Notes: generated by a model not told the origin, from the letters alone. A stretch of 64,000 nt of DNA from Tolypocladium sp. Sup5 PDA-1 (GCA_000750105.3 JPHH03000022.1:372001-436000); one strand, 5' to 3'; counted from the first letter of the stretch, positions 34,816 to 46,511 are shown. Translations and numbers: made by a program.

Positions 34816-36392
34816 GTCGAGCGGCCCCGACCCCGAAGACGCCCTTGGGTATTTGGCTTGCGAGACGGTTTCGACGAGATGCGACAACTGTGGAGCGTTC
34901 GAGTCGGCATCTCACCCACCCGAACTCGCCGCGGCCCGAATATCGACTCTATCTGATGTGAGGATGTAGGGAGAGGATACCTTCTTTCCCGTCTTCTTTA
35001 CTCTGATCCATAGGTGATCTTGGACCTAAAGCACCCATGGCAACTGGCTTCGCACCCTCCGCACCCCGTTTAGACGACTGATGCCTGGCGAACTGCCTCT
35101 CTTTTTTCTACGTACCGCGGTGCACCAGCAATGCGGAAAGTAGCGACACACGGCTAGAGTCAATTTGGACTATTATTCGACGGCGCCTTCATAATCTCGG
35201 ACTTGGTCAAGTCCCGTACATACAACGAGGGGACTGCAGAAGAGACTGGTCTACTTTCTGGTACTGTGCATTGGGACCCGGGATTCATGTTCTTGCTTTA
35301 TTTGGCATATAATCGGTTATCAGCCCCAGCGAATGCGAATTGGCTCCGGCCCATCGTACGACACGGTGTGGGGCCCATCATCAGCAATGCCCATGGACGA
35401 GGACACAGCGACAAGCCCCAACTACGGCAGCAACATGGCGTGGACAACTCATGGAGGACTGCTGGATCTCCAGCAGAGGGGGCAGCGCTGGCCGATGCGG
35501 CTGGCACAGAGGTGTGCACAGCGTGGTCAATGTCCCTTGTTTTGCGAGTTGTTCTTCACATCCCCCCTGGACTCTAGTGCAGCTGAAGTCCCGGGGAGGA
35601 ATTGCGAAACGCATGGTTCCTCTGCACATAATATCATAGACTACGAAATGTCTCGTTCTGGTTTTCTTTATCGGCTGTATGTCAATTCTTCCCTGTCTTT
35701 TATATTTTTCTTCGTGATGGGGAAAGGAAAACAAAGCCGCATGGCATACATAACGGGATCGGTCTGGGGAGAAAGAGGCTGGACTTAGTGGTTTACGAGT
35801 TCTCGAGCCTCGTTGGTCTTTGAACGAGGCTCTGGACGAACGGCAAAATGTGAGGAGAGGGATCCGTCAAGCTTAGGCGGAACGCTTGAATAATATGTAG
35901 TTGAACACAATACAGGCATAGACACAAAAGCAGCGGTTTGATATGAACTAGTTTTCTAGCGGCTGAAGTGTTAATGTCTGCGCTAAAAGTGATGACCCTT
36001 TTGAGCCTGCCATGAAGTTTTGTCGACCTGGTTGCAGGTGACTGTCGTGGATTCGGGTCCATGGACAATGCATACCCGCATACCCCCCACGTGACCAGCT
36101 CCATCTGTACTTCGTACCTTCAACACTCACAACTTACTCGTAGCACTCGCTCTCGACTGTCGCGACACGCGTGTTGGAGCAATTGCATCTGCGCAATTTG
36201 TGACTTTCAGTTGAACAATTGTCTCAAAGTTTCCCGATGTCCAATCGAGCCAGGGTGGAATAAACAAAGTGACGCTCTGCAAAACTTGGCAGTGCTGGCT
36301 GGACAATCCAACGGGCGCCTGTCATCACTGCGCGCATCCATCCACAACTCAGTCTCACTCGGCACCGGCTTCTTGAACACAACGCAGCGACC
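34816..36392. other. Intergenic 1.6 kb, no supportable gene
   Basis: The left part is probably the 3' UTR of the ketopantoate-reductase-like gene. Frames of up to 151 codons (for example 35333-35788) show no family motif. The right edge is the promoter of the small DASH-subunit gene. Confidence 0.45.
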
Positions 36393-36794
36393 ATGGCGAC
36401 ACGAAACGTGGGCGCCACGCAGAATCTGAACCGGCACAGCATGGCGACGAGCGGCACCGTCGTCAAGAACAGGCAGCTGGTAAGACGAGAACCTCCGCGC
36501 TGATTGCCCTGGTTTGTTTACAAGCCGGTTGTGCACCTTATTGACTGTGCGACAACGACAGACGCATCTGCACTCGCAGCTGGCGCAGCTGTCGGCGAAC
36601 CTTTCGGACACGGAGAACCTGCTGCGCATGACAAGCGTGCAGGCGGAGGCGATGAGGGGGCTGGGGAGCTGGCATGGCGGGCTGTGAGTGCATTCGCTAG
36701 TGTGCGATCAGAGTGAGCGGGTGCTGACTTGGACAGGTTCATGGCTGCCAGCAAGGTACTTGGGGAGGAGAGCGTCAAGGAGGCGGGGAGGTAG
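36393..36794 (+). CDS. HSK3: DASH complex subunit Hsk3-like
   Basis: Three short exons (36393-36479, 36562-36683, 36737-36794) give an 88-residue protein with no usable single open frame, so it is easily missed. The spliced product contains a heptad-like helix (HLHSQLAQLSANLSDTENLLR) followed by MTSVQAEAMRGLG and LFMAASKVLGEE. This matches the small fungal Hsk3 subunit of the DASH/Dam1 outer-kinetochore ring in size and pattern, as recalled. The protein would act on spindle microtubules at mitosis. Splice junctions are phase-consistent at both introns. Identification rests on resemblance of a short coiled-coil, so a different small coiled-coil protein cannot be fully excluded. Confidence 0.75.
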
Positions 36795-37296
36795 GGATGT
36801 TGCGGCGCGATGAGCATGACTGTACGATTACGACCATACGCGAACATTGGTTACTTGATATGGGCAAGATGTGCCGCTGAACTGTGTTTATTTCGCGGCT
36901 TGTCAACGCCGGATACGATGTCGTAGTGTGACCGCCTGTCTTAAAGAAAGGTACGGCGTATACAGAGCGTCTCCTTGGGCCCATCTCACACGTTGCTGTT
37001 GTGTCATGAAACTTCCATCATCAAGCGTCAAGGACCGCTGCGGGCCCGTTCACGGCAGACAGAGGTTAAGCTGCCGCTTCATCAAAACAGTACTTGTCCA
37101 TTGCAACGGTAGCTTTCCTTGTCAACACATTCCGTCAGCGGGCACGATGGTCGCTGCCCTGGCCTGGCCATTGCGTAGAAAGGGGTTGCCGTCGCAGGAG
37201 CCAAGGCTCGTGAGCTGCCTCGGCGTGCTCCTTTGCATTGGGAGGCGAGGCCAATTGCAGATTTGACAGTAGGCAATCGTTCTGTCGCAGAGCTTC
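36795..37296. other. Convergent intergenic region (Hsk3/Rpr2 3' ends)
   Basis: This is 502 bp between converging genes, with no supportable frame or RNA. It should contain both 3' UTRs. Confidence 0.5.
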
Positions 37297-37821
37297 TCAG
37301 GTTTCCGGGTATGATCCTTCGGTGGCCTCCGTCTTGCCTTGTTCTGTTGCCTGGTGTGGCTTCAGGGACCGCAAGGCTCTTCGCTTCTGTCGAGGTGCGC
37401 TGATGGGATATCGTTTGAAGTTGCCGCACGTACTGCACTTGATGGCCAGGACATCGGCCCATGGCTTGAGGCCTCCTTTGCTGGGGTTTTCCACAATGGA
37501 CTGGCAGGTCTGACCCTCAATCTGGAGGGTGTCGCAGAACTTGCAGATTGTCCGCTTCAGGACCGGACCCTGTCGGATCTGAGCTTTCAAAGACACTGCC
37601 CTCATGTCGGAGACGGCTTGGCGAGACATGTTTTGGATCGACTGGCGTTGCTTGTCGCTCATCCGAGGAACACTGTGTTCGTCTTTGGATCCTTCAGGAG
37701 CCGGGCCATGTTGAGCGTCGTCGGCGCGGCTTGCCAGGTAGTTGGCTGCCTGGTAGAGGTAGGAGGCTCGGGAGTAAATTATCTTGTTTTGAACGCCAGG
37801 GTTGCTCTTTGCCTTGGCCAT
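37297..37821 (-). CDS. RPR2: RNase P protein subunit Rpr2/Rpp21 family
   Basis: This single-exon gene encodes 174 residues from the ATG at 37821. The frame stays open to 37872, but homology starts at MAKAKSNPGVQNKIIYSRASYLYQAA. The zinc ribbon has C93 and C96 (CKFC) with C129 and C132 (CSTC), the arrangement of the Rpr2/Snm1/Rpp21 family. It is preceded by the typical N-terminal helices (YSRASYLYQAANYLA), and the tail is basic. The protein is a nuclear subunit of RNase P, which removes 5' leaders from pre-tRNA. Snm1 of RNase MRP is the alternative paralogue, but the compact length and the helix fit Rpr2/Rpp21 better. It is divergent from the SUB2 gene, with 480 bp between starts. Confidence 0.88.
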   Translation of the reverse strand: MAKAKSNPGVQNKIIYSRASYLYQAANYLASRADDAQHGPAPEGSKDEHSVPRMSDKQRQSIQNMSRQAVSDMRAVSLKAQIRQGPVLKRTICKFCDTLQIEGQTCQSIVENPSKGGLKPWADVLAIKCSTCGNFKRYPISAPRQKRRALRSLKPHQATEQGKTEATEGSYPET

Positions 37822-38301
37822 GGTGGAAAGAAGCTGACGTATCGGAAGGAGAGGCGACTCATCCACCACCACGACACAAACTCAACTCATCGCTGGACCA
37901 GGTCTGTTGTACAGTGCCTTCGGCGCAACCTGCAGTCATTCTCGCACGGTACAGCTGGAAGTGCATGGAATAACAACACGTGACCTTGCGGCCGTGCACG
38001 GGCCAGGTCTGGCCAAACGCGGCTACAGCTGCCCGCCTCCCTCGTCAGCAACAGCCTTGCAAACGTCGCTTCGTCAACCTCATCCTGCAGGACTTGATTG
38101 AGACTCGGCGCTGCCAACCTCAACCACTTCCTCGGTCTCCGTGCCTCTTGTTTCCCCCCTCCTCTTCATCTTGCCAGCTCGTTGGCGTTTTGAAAGCCTC
38201 GTCTTACCCCGCACCGCTTCGCGCATTCGACTTCATCGGGCCCAACAAGGCCTGCGACAACAACCGCGTTTCTGCATCAAACGCCAACAATAATCGACAA
38301 G
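37822..38301. promoter_or_regulatory. Divergent region between RPR2 and SUB2
   Basis: This holds both 5' regions. The SUB2 side is pyrimidine-rich (about 38120-38200), as is common for leaders of highly expressed fungal genes. No further gene is supportable. Confidence 0.45.
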
Positions 38302-40288
38302 ATGTCTCACGAGGAGGATCTCATCGACTACTCCGATGAGGAGATCGGCGGCAACGACGCGGCACCCACCACCGGCGCCGCTGCCGGCTCCAACGGCAAG
38401 AAGGCTGAGCTCGCTGCCGGCAACGATGTCGACAAGAAGGGCAGCTACGTCGGCATCCACTCGACTGGTTTCCGCGACTTTCTTTTGAAGCCCGAGCTTC
38501 TCCGCGCTATTGGCGACTGTGGTTTCGAGCATCCATCGGAGGGTCAGTCCTGAATGAAAATCCTAATGCCCCAACGTCATCAGCCCCCCTCCCCACAACC
38601 GTCCGTCCATCTCGCACGCGAACAGCGCACGGCCGAAATGGAACCGAAATCTGTCCCGTCACCTCAGATTGGGCGCCTGCTGCCGGTGTCATGGTCGCAA
38701 CCGCATCGAAAAGAACCAAAACCTCGGTGGCTTGCTTCGAGGTACAAACAGATGCGGGACCAGAAAAAGACAAACTCGAAGGGCGAGCTGAGGTGATGGA
38801 GGATGGTGTGAGGATGCGCAGGCGCCAGCGGTCATTTGACCATATTTCGCCTCGGGGGTTCGCGCGATGTCTCCTTGGAGCTCGCGAGGACCCAACAACC
38901 CAGACGGCTTGTTTATCGATCACCACGAGCTCATTCGGCCGTCTTTGCTTCGCTGCGATGATGGACGGACGGGGCCCTTGTCGCATTGCACCTACCGTTC
39001 GTTACTACTGTGGAACAAATATCTAACATCCCCTCGATCGACAGTCCAGCAAACCTGTATCCCCCAGGCTCTCCTCGGTGGTGATATCATCTGCCAGGCC
39101 AAGTCGGGTTTGGGAAAGACGGCCGTCTTCGTCCTCGCCACGCTCCAGCAGGTGGAGCCCGTCAACGGAGAGGTCTCTGTCGTGGTCATGTGCCACACTC
39201 GCGAGCTGGCCTACCAGATTCGCGACGAGTACAACCGTTTCAGCAAGTACATGCCCGACATCAAGACTGCCGTGTTCTACGGTGGTACTCCCATCAAGAC
39301 GGACATCGAGACCCTGAAGAACAAGGACACTTGCCCTCACATCATTGTCGGCACCCCTGGCCGTCTCAAGGCCCTTGTCCGCGACAAGGCGCTCCGTCTC
39401 GGGAGCGTCCGCATCTTTGTTCTTGACGAGTGCGACAAGATGCTTGACCAGCCTGGTGAGCCCCCCCCCTTTTCCATGCCCCCTTGTCAAACAAGCAGAG
39501 TCTAACGCTGAACAGACATGCGCACCGACGTCCAGGACGTCTTCCGTGCTACTCCTCAGCAGAAGCAGGTCATGATGTTCTCGGCCACGCTCGCTGACGC
39601 CATCAAGCCGATCTGCCGGAAGTTCATGCAGAATCCTACTGAGCACTATGTCGACGAGGACACGAAGCTCACCCTCCACGGCCTCCAGCAGTACTACGTC
39701 AAGCTCGAGGAGAAGGAGAAGAACAGAAAGCTCAACGAGCTCCTCGACGAACTTCAGTTCAACCAGGTCATCATTTTCGTGAAGAGCACCATTCGTGCTA
39801 CGGAGCTCGATAAGCTCCTCCGAGAGTGCAACTTCCCTTCGATTGCTGTCCACTCTGGCGTGAGCCAGGACGAACGGTGAGTCGCCTTCCGGCCATGGGT
39901 GTAGGCCACTGCTGACTTGTTCAAACAGAATCAAGCGATACAAGGAGTTCAAGGAGTTCAAGAAGCGCATCTGCGTCGCCACTGACGTCTTCGGCCGAGG
40001 CATCGACATCGAGCGCATCAACCTTGCCATCAACTACGACCTCCCGGGCGATGCCAGCTCCTACCTCCACCGTGTTGGTCGTGCCGGTCGCTTCGGAACC
40101 AAGGGTCTTGCAATCTCCTTCGTGAGCACCGACCAAGACCAGGAGGTGCTCAAGGAGATCGAGAAGCGCTTCGAAGTTGCGCTCCCGTTAGTGCCATCCG
40201 AACAAACCTTGTTGATCCAGTACTGACTCTTCTCTGCAGTGAATTTCCCAAGGAGGGCGTGGATGCTAGCACGTACATGGCGTCTTAG
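38302..40288 (+). CDS. SUB2: ATP-dependent RNA helicase Sub2 (UAP56), mRNA export
   Basis: Five exons (38302-38542, 39045-39455, 39516-39876, 39929-40186, 40240-40288) give 439 residues, the usual Sub2 length. The N terminus is acidic (EEDLIDYSDEE). HPSEVQQTCIPQ forms the Q motif across the first splice. AKSGLGKT is Walker A, VLDECDKML the DECD box, SAT motif III and HRVGRAGRFG motif VI. Sub2 acts in spliceosome assembly and, in TREX, in nuclear mRNA export. The first intron is 502 nt, an order of magnitude longer than the others. Codon choice is strongly biased to C-ending codons, as in other well expressed genes. A long antisense frame (39023-40033) is only a shadow of this bias. Confidence 0.97.
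38543..39044 (+). other. Unusually long (502-nt) first intron of SUB2
   Basis: The donor GTCAGT follows the codons for HPSE and the acceptor is GATCGACAG. All other introns in the gene are 50-61 nt. Frames within the intron have no recognisable motif. Regulation by splicing is possible but cannot be shown from sequence. Confidence 0.8.
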
Positions 40289-40719
40289 GTTGATGAACGA
40301 CTTGCTGGACTGAAGGTTTGATTTGTATTGTGGGGAATGCGGTTCGTGTACTGAGACTAAAAATCAGGTCAGGTTCTCGTCTAGGGGCTAGGCGAAGAAA
40401 ATCACAAGGAATTTACGGCGTTGTTCGCCTTATCACCAATGGTGTTTGCGATTCATCTTGCTACCCGCGACTCATGATGACCGGATAGGAAGGCTGCTGC
40501 CAGCGGCCGGGGGACTGCTTGCCTCTGCTTCACGGAAGCATTTACTGGGGACTCGCAAGGCGAAAGATGTCTATTCATATGTACTATTTAGAACACGGCA
40601 GATATTTGGGCTTGGTCATTTAGGGGTTGTTGGTGGCTGGCAAACAGATGGGGGTTGTTGGGATGGGCTGTCTGTTGGACTGTCTGTTGGGTAGCTATCC
40701 ACTACTCAAACAACGTTGA
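40289..40719. other. Convergent intergenic region (SUB2/Fic pseudogene)
   Basis: No gene is supportable. The short frame at 40446-40694 shows no motif. This should carry the SUB2 3' UTR. Confidence 0.45.
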
Positions 40720-41832
40720 TCATTCAACTTCAACCCTAATTTTGCATCCTAAATTCTTAACGTTGTAGCGAGCAGGCGCGTGGTGTCTCTGGCATGCCGA
40801 AGTGTCAGACTTGCCAGCCCGCAGTGGTACTTTGGCCGCAGTCTGTATCGAACCTTCAAAGTCGTCACGTTCGTCTGCTTCGTGGTAGCTTGCCGAGTGA
40901 GCGATCCTTGTGTAGAGATCCATGTTGTCCTCGTCGCCAAGGCAGATGACGAGGCCCGCGTACTTGAGCAGGAGGGCGTTGACTATCTGCCGTCCCATGC
41001 GGCCGTTGGCGTCGAGGAAGGGGTGGATGTTGCCGAAGATATGGCAGTAATTTGCCGCCAGCACGATGGGATCTATTGTTTCAGCCGCTTTGGCGGCGGC
41101 GAGATCCCGTCCCAGGGAGGTGATTATGTTCATGGCGTAGGGGATGAGGGTGTGGCTCATGTGCTGTTGGAAGCCGGTGTGGATGTCGCACTGGCGGTAG
41201 ACGCCGCTGTATTCTGCCAATGGGACGCCCTGAGCAGCGTCAAGGCCGAGGTTGAGTCTCCGGTGCGTTTCGAGGATGATGGATGTCCTCTGAGTGGGTC
41301 TTGCCGTGAAGGTGCAGCTCGGTGATGATGTGCTCAGCTGCCAGGGCGTGCAGGGCGACTCCTCGACCAGCCTTGAACACGTCGGAACCGGGGGGCACAT
41401 TATTCGTCGTCACTATCGGATCTTGGAGGATGCGACGCTCGTGTTCCTCTGTAGAGATTGACATGTTCGGCTTCCTAACCTTGCACTTGGCCAATGTTCT
41501 GTCCCAGTCCAGTCCAACCCGGTCGACCATATTGGAGCCATATACCATGCGGGCGAGCGTTTCCACCATGAAATTCTCCATGGCTATATACTGTGAGCCC
41601 TGCACGACGCAAAAAAAAACCCCCGCAACAGAGAATGCGACAATGGCCAGGATGGCCCGGTCGATGACTTGTATCTCCGCGTGAAATGTCGCCGGCTTTT
41701 TCAACGTGAACCGGCACCTGCCAGACAGCCACTCGACTACGTAAAAGTCGCGTCTTTCCCATTCCCTGAAGCGTCTATCATGGCCCAGAAGCAGAATTCG
41801 GGGTGATCTGTGAGCCGGGGGTCGGACTCCAT
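40720..41832 (-). pseudogene. Fic/DOC-domain protein, frameshifted remnant
   Basis: The Fic signature is read on the minus strand at 41025-40991 as HPFLDANGRMGR, where the canonical motif has GNGR, so the anion-binding glycine is replaced by alanine. Three pieces are in different frames. The first (start 41832) ends in GNGKDATF at about 41743, where one T of a T4 run appears to be missing. The second carries WLSGRCRFTLKKPATF and NFMVETLARMVYGSN and ends at about 41286-41275, where a tandem CATC duplication (4 nt) shifts the frame. The third carries ILETHRRL and the Fic core. No GT/AG pair explains either shift. A 69-nt in-frame intron (about 41666-41598) may lie inside the second piece. The C-terminal end is also degenerate. 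Fic proteins AMPylate or otherwise modify target hydroxyls. This copy looks dead unless the shifts are sequencing errors. Confidence 0.78.
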
Positions 41833-42470
41833 GGCTGCGGATGGGATGGGCGACAGGGTTGCCGTTGATGCCGAACTCGCGACGCAACTAGTGGTTATTT
41901 GGATGATCAAAGTATGATACAGGCTCACGTGTGAATTAAGGGATTATGTGTTGAAAGAAAAGATCTTGGGGAGTGGGGAAGCCACGCTTCAAAGATGGTT
42001 TGTACAAGAGCATGTAAGTTCAAAACCGATTGGTTACCTTAGGGTGAAGTACACTAGAAACTGAATACGACGACACGACAGCATGACTTAAAGGCCCAAA
42101 ACGCCTTTCGGCTGCATTAGCAAGTAAGGCAAAAGACTCAAATAATGATGAGATGCTGTAAAGGCGTTCTGGTATCAGGAAACCTTTAGAAATTTTTGGT
42201 CTAGGGTAGGATGCTGCCATAAAGGTAGCACAATGGAGGCCGTGACGTCTGTCGTGTCGATAGACGTGCCGCCACTACGGAGTAGGTAGCTGGTCAAAGC
42301 ATTGCTCACTCCGGTGCGCGAAATCGGAGGCTAAAGCAACCTTACTCTTATGCCAAACAATGGCGTAATCTAGCAATGGCAATGATGGAGCTATCACGAA
42401 TAGCTAGGGGCTGATGCACTCTCACGGCTAATCGCCGGTCCACATAGACTGAATTATCTCACGATCCAAA

Positions 42471-42786
42471 CACATACGACCATATCCACAGGACAATACT
42501 GGGTCCCGTTTGCTCCCCGAGAGTCAAGCCTGTGAGAGGCAGATTAGTAGTTGGGTCGGTGACGACCAGCGAATACCGGCTGTTGTATGTTTTCTTTATT
42601 TTTTTGCGATTTACAGCTTCAAGTTGTGAAGCCGTAAAACTCGACGTAACGTCCATGTCTTCCACATACGACCATAGCCGCAGGAGAATACCGGGTCCCG
42701 TTTGCTCCCCGTGAGTCAAGCCTGTGAGCGGCAGATTAGTAGTTGGGTCGGTGACGACCAGCGAACACCGGCTGTTGTATGTTTTT
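42471..42786 (-). repeat. Direct duplication of a 124-bp module, offset 192 bp, in one open frame
   Basis: Copies at 42471-42594 and 42663-42786 differ at about seven positions. The offset of 192 bp is exactly 64 codons. On the minus strand both copies read in the same frame and keep SLVVTDPTTNLPLTGLT and GEQTGP. The seven differences include transversions and are not the C-to-T pattern of RIP. It looks like an in-frame duplication within a coding sequence, now without a recognisable full gene. Confidence 0.85.
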
Positions 42787-42906
42787 TTTTTGTTGAAATT
42801 TTTGGCTTGTGGAAAGGTCCTCAGGTGGCGGGAGGGAGTGGTGTTTATATAATTTTGAACCGACATGCAACCCCCGCCACAGAGGCCGCCCTTTTGGGCC
42901 ATGTTT

Positions 42907-42955
42907 GGGGGCCGAGTTGGGGGCCGGGTTAGGGGCCGGGTTGGGGACGGGAGGC
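42907..42955. repeat. Minisatellite of about 11-12 bp GGGGCCGGGTT-type units
   Basis: Four imperfect G-rich units follow each other. On the minus strand they would encode PNPAPNPAPN-like sequence continuous with the duplicated frame, but codon meaning is doubtful. Confidence 0.75.
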
Positions 42956-44314
42956 GGCCTGGCAATTACAAAACAGCAAATACAAAGCGGTAGACAGCGG
43001 TGCAAGAACTTTCCAGGGAAACAGGAAGTGAAAGCTGAGCCCTTGGTGTATACTTCTCGTTTTACTTGCTTCTTGTGATGCCCATACTAGATACCAGATG
43101 CTGCCGAAGGGTGCGCTCCCTCTGTCAGGACCCTCCCCGAAACTACGAGTAGCCCAAGGAAAGGAAGTCTGTGTGCTAAGCCTCCGATGCTGGAGGAGAA
43201 ACACCCGCGCGGGAGATGACTCAGCCATGTTGGAAGAGCCCAGATGGTCCGCATGTTCAGCAAGAGGACTCTCGTGAGATCCAGAACCTCGCCCTGCAAA
43301 GCTCCGAATGCGGCGTCTGTGTTTAATTGGGCCGTGATTCATGTGAATTAGGCGACTTGGGACAGTGTACTCCGTACGAGGCGGAAAGCTCCATCGTGCG
43401 GCAGCACAACCGAGGACCTGGTGGTGAAGGTTGGGCGCACCAGGTCGAGTCACCGTCGGGCACGGGATCAGGCACGGGACCAACGCATCACGGGGTCGGG
43501 CGCGATTACACAGCTCCCCAGGCCGACTTAACACGACCGCTCTTTGACCCAGCGCTGTTTCGTGCTGCTTGTTGGAGCCACGGGAGTGAAGATGGCTAGC
43601 TGGCCGAGGCCAGCTCTTGTCCACGGTTGAGTCATGGCGACAGACGATTGGGCGCGAATGCTTCTCGCATCGAACCAGTCCAGTGGGCCACGATCAGCTG
43701 GCGAAGGAAGGCGGCTGCCGGGGCGCGTCTTACAGGCCGACGGGGCCATCCTTTGTCGGGGCTGACGAGGTCGTTGCCTCTACGGATTACGTAGTTACTG
43801 CTCTCTCAGGCAGTGACATGCTCATCAGCATTGACCTTGGAGGTTCTCGGCGACAGCTCAGGCTGCCTCAATGGCTGACAAGGCGAGGCATCACACCGCA
43901 CGGGGCACAAATCGAGGCCCTCTGGCACCCGCCCACGCTTGGCCGCGTTGGGCTGTGCCTCTCCGCCTGAGTTCCTGCACGAAGATGAGGAGGGAGACTG
44001 CTTTTGGGTTTGGAATTCTGCATGTCTGGACCGTCCGTCATAACGAGCATGCAGCATGCAGCTTTACAGCCCGCAACCCAATCAGCAGCGCCGGGGACGC
44101 GGAGGGGGATGGGGATGCGACACTGCCCAATTACGGCTACACGTTCTCTGACAGGAGGAGTTGCAGCCATGCACAACAAACAGATGCCGTTGCGTTTGCT
44201 CCTATTCCGGGGAGGCGGAGACCGGCCCAGGAGGAGATGAAAGGGGGCTTCGGCCGAGTGGCTGTACTGAGCACCAACGGCAGGTCTGTTTGATAGGCAT
44301 CGACGATGCCTTGG

Positions 44315-44341
44315 CCTCTGCCTCTGCTTCTGCCTCTGCGC
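44315..44341. repeat. CTCTGC-type short tandem repeat
   Basis: About four imperfect 6-bp units of CTCTGC occur in non-coding sequence. Confidence 0.7.
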
Positions 44342-45126
44342 ACAGCTCGAGAAGCTGCCCGTCCCTCCGCTCTGTGTGATCAGCCCCGGCACTCGCAGTC
44401 GTTATCGGCTGACGAACACCTGGCGCTGATTCCACCTGGAGTGACCAGCAGGGGCGCGCGGTGTGGGCCGTCCGATTAGCGCATTCTGGAGAGTTTCCAC
44501 TGGATCTTGAGGTCACGGCTGGGCTGTGCGAGGTACTCAAGGCTGCAAGATGCCGGGTTGGGTGAGGACGAAGGATGTTGCGGTGGATATTGGTAGTGCG
44601 CTGCGGCGGGCGGTAGAGACCGGTACGTGCAGTTCTGGCTCGACGTTGCGGCATCCTCGGCTTTGGCTGATGTATCCGTGCCCGCCACCCAGTACCTCGC
44701 ACCCTTACTGGCAGCCTCAGGCACCGAGACGCCGCTGGCGAGTTAGATGCCTGCGTGTGTGTCCACTGCTGCTGTTAGTGGCCCATCAAATGCACGACGT
44801 GTACTCCGTAATTTGTGCAATTTGCACAAGATGAACAGTGGAGTCCGTTCCTCCTGCTCCAGCTCGCCACGCAATTTCGGGCGAAACGCTGGCGGACGGA
44901 TCGTGGTGAGCAATGAAGTTCATCGATGAGGCCGTCGCCCGCCTCGCCTCGACAGACTGTCTCCTGTGGCGGCACGAGGTACGTGTCTTGTCGTGTGTAG
45001 CACGACGTGATGCAAAGCAACGCTTCGAGAGGGACAGCAGCAGTAGCCGCACCACGTATCCTCATTTGCTCGACGAACTCGTTGGCCAGACGTGCATAAT
45101 CGTAGCCGAGCGGTAACGACGGAGAC

Positions 45127-45149
45127 GCAGTCAGTCAGTCAGTCAGTCG
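45127..45149. repeat. (CAGT)n microsatellite
   Basis: About five perfect CAGT units occur in the gene-poor region. Confidence 0.85.
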
Positions 45150-46489
45150 CCTTTCTGGATGGTGGGATTGATGGATGACTCGGGACAGCAGCACCTCGCA
45201 CACCAGAACTGGCCACCTCTCTCCGGCTGCCACACCAAAGCACACCTTGGCTGTGAGCTCCTGAGACCGGGGAGTCCGACCCGGACGAGAACCAGGATCC
45301 AGCTGGCCACACGCGGAGAAAAGCTTTGTTAGTGGCGAGACCATCGAACACGAGAGCACATTCAGGCTGTGCATGTTGCAGTCAACAGCAGACGGCTGAG
45401 CGCGAAGAAATTTCTGCACGTCATTTCTCGGGTTTGGGGGCTGCTGAAGCCTCGAGCTTTCGCCTCGGAATCTCTTCATTCACGGACTACCAGGTACAGT
45501 CTGTTGGACACTTGTCGTATCGTACAAAGTCTGGCAGGCGCAGGTATCTCAGTGGGGAATGCATGAATCTGAGGGACTCACTTGACATCGCCTCTCAACG
45601 TCTCCCCCCCCGCTCTGCCGTCGCCTCGAAGGGGGCAGTGTTTGGAGAGCCAGTGAGGTCATGGTATCGTGTTGCTGGAGTGCCGCCACCATTGTTTCCG
45701 GATTTGCTCTGTCGTCGCAGCCGGTCGGTGGAGAGGCATTACCAATGCGGGTGTTCCGGACCCATCGCTCCCGCCAGACGGAGTGCGACCAGGCAGGCAG
45801 TCAAGCAGTGAACACTGTGGCAGTGACCGATGGGGTGGTGGCAAAGCATCCCGTTGGGTTATACGGATATTCATGGATGATTTGGTTCTCCGTTGAGGTA
45901 GTTGCGGTTTTGTGTGAACCGAGCTTTCATTCAAGCATGTGCTCGGCTCCCGTCAGGAGGACAGCGTGGAGAATGAAGCTGCCCAGACGGCCCACGCTGC
46001 GTGTGCACACACATATTCGAGGATTGCGGTTGTAGCTGATTGATGATGAGGCCGGCTGACTGCAATAACTGATGAAGTCTCGGCTTTGGGGCTGCAGCAC
46101 TGGCTTTCAGGCACCGGCGGCAGTGCCTATACCTACCTCGAGCTGTGTAAGGTACTCGTAAGACGCGTGATTAACGACTGCGGCACGACATGACACAAAT
46201 AACGCCGCCACTACCACCTCGCCTGCTTGACTGAGAGGAGACGGCCAGGCTTAACCAGCCGGACCGCCGTACTGCTGAGTGGTCATGATGCTGGCCAAGA
46301 CGCGGTCGATGGCGAGGTTGACGTGACGGAAACACACGGACCCGCCAGAGGCCCTGCCTCGGGGCCTGCGATACTCCCGTCTTGGTCAATGGTGAGAGAC
46401 GCCAGGCCACAAAACTGCACCTCACGCGTGCTGTGTTGCAGCGTAAGAGTGAGCAGCTCATCAGCCAAGCCCAGCCTGGCGTGACGCCG

Positions 46490-46511
46490 GGTGAGTGAGT
46501 GAGTGAGCGAT
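46490..46511. repeat. (GTGA)n microsatellite
   Basis: About five GTGA units occur in the gene-poor region left of the cyclin gene. Confidence 0.85.

Noticed and set aside
39023..40033. 336-codon frame antisense to SUB2
   Set aside because: Leu/Val/Asp-rich shadow produced by the C-ending codon bias of SUB2; no family resemblance.
41598..41666. Apparent transmembrane helix (AILAIVAFSVAGVFFCVV) inside the Fic remnant
   Set aside because: It coincides with a 69-nt in-frame stretch ending in TCGTGCAG. Family sequence runs from PATFHAE to ENFMVETL without it, so an intron is likelier than a membrane segment.
41833..42450. AT-richer stretch that might be a RIP-mutated transposon
   Set aside because: It is short, with no terminal repeats, transposase or reverse-transcriptase motifs. 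RIP dinucleotide indices cannot be calculated by eye.
44240..44290. Sequence resembling a tRNA-Ser/Leu D-arm (GGCCGAGTGGC)
   Set aside because: No matching B-box or acceptor stem within tRNA distance.
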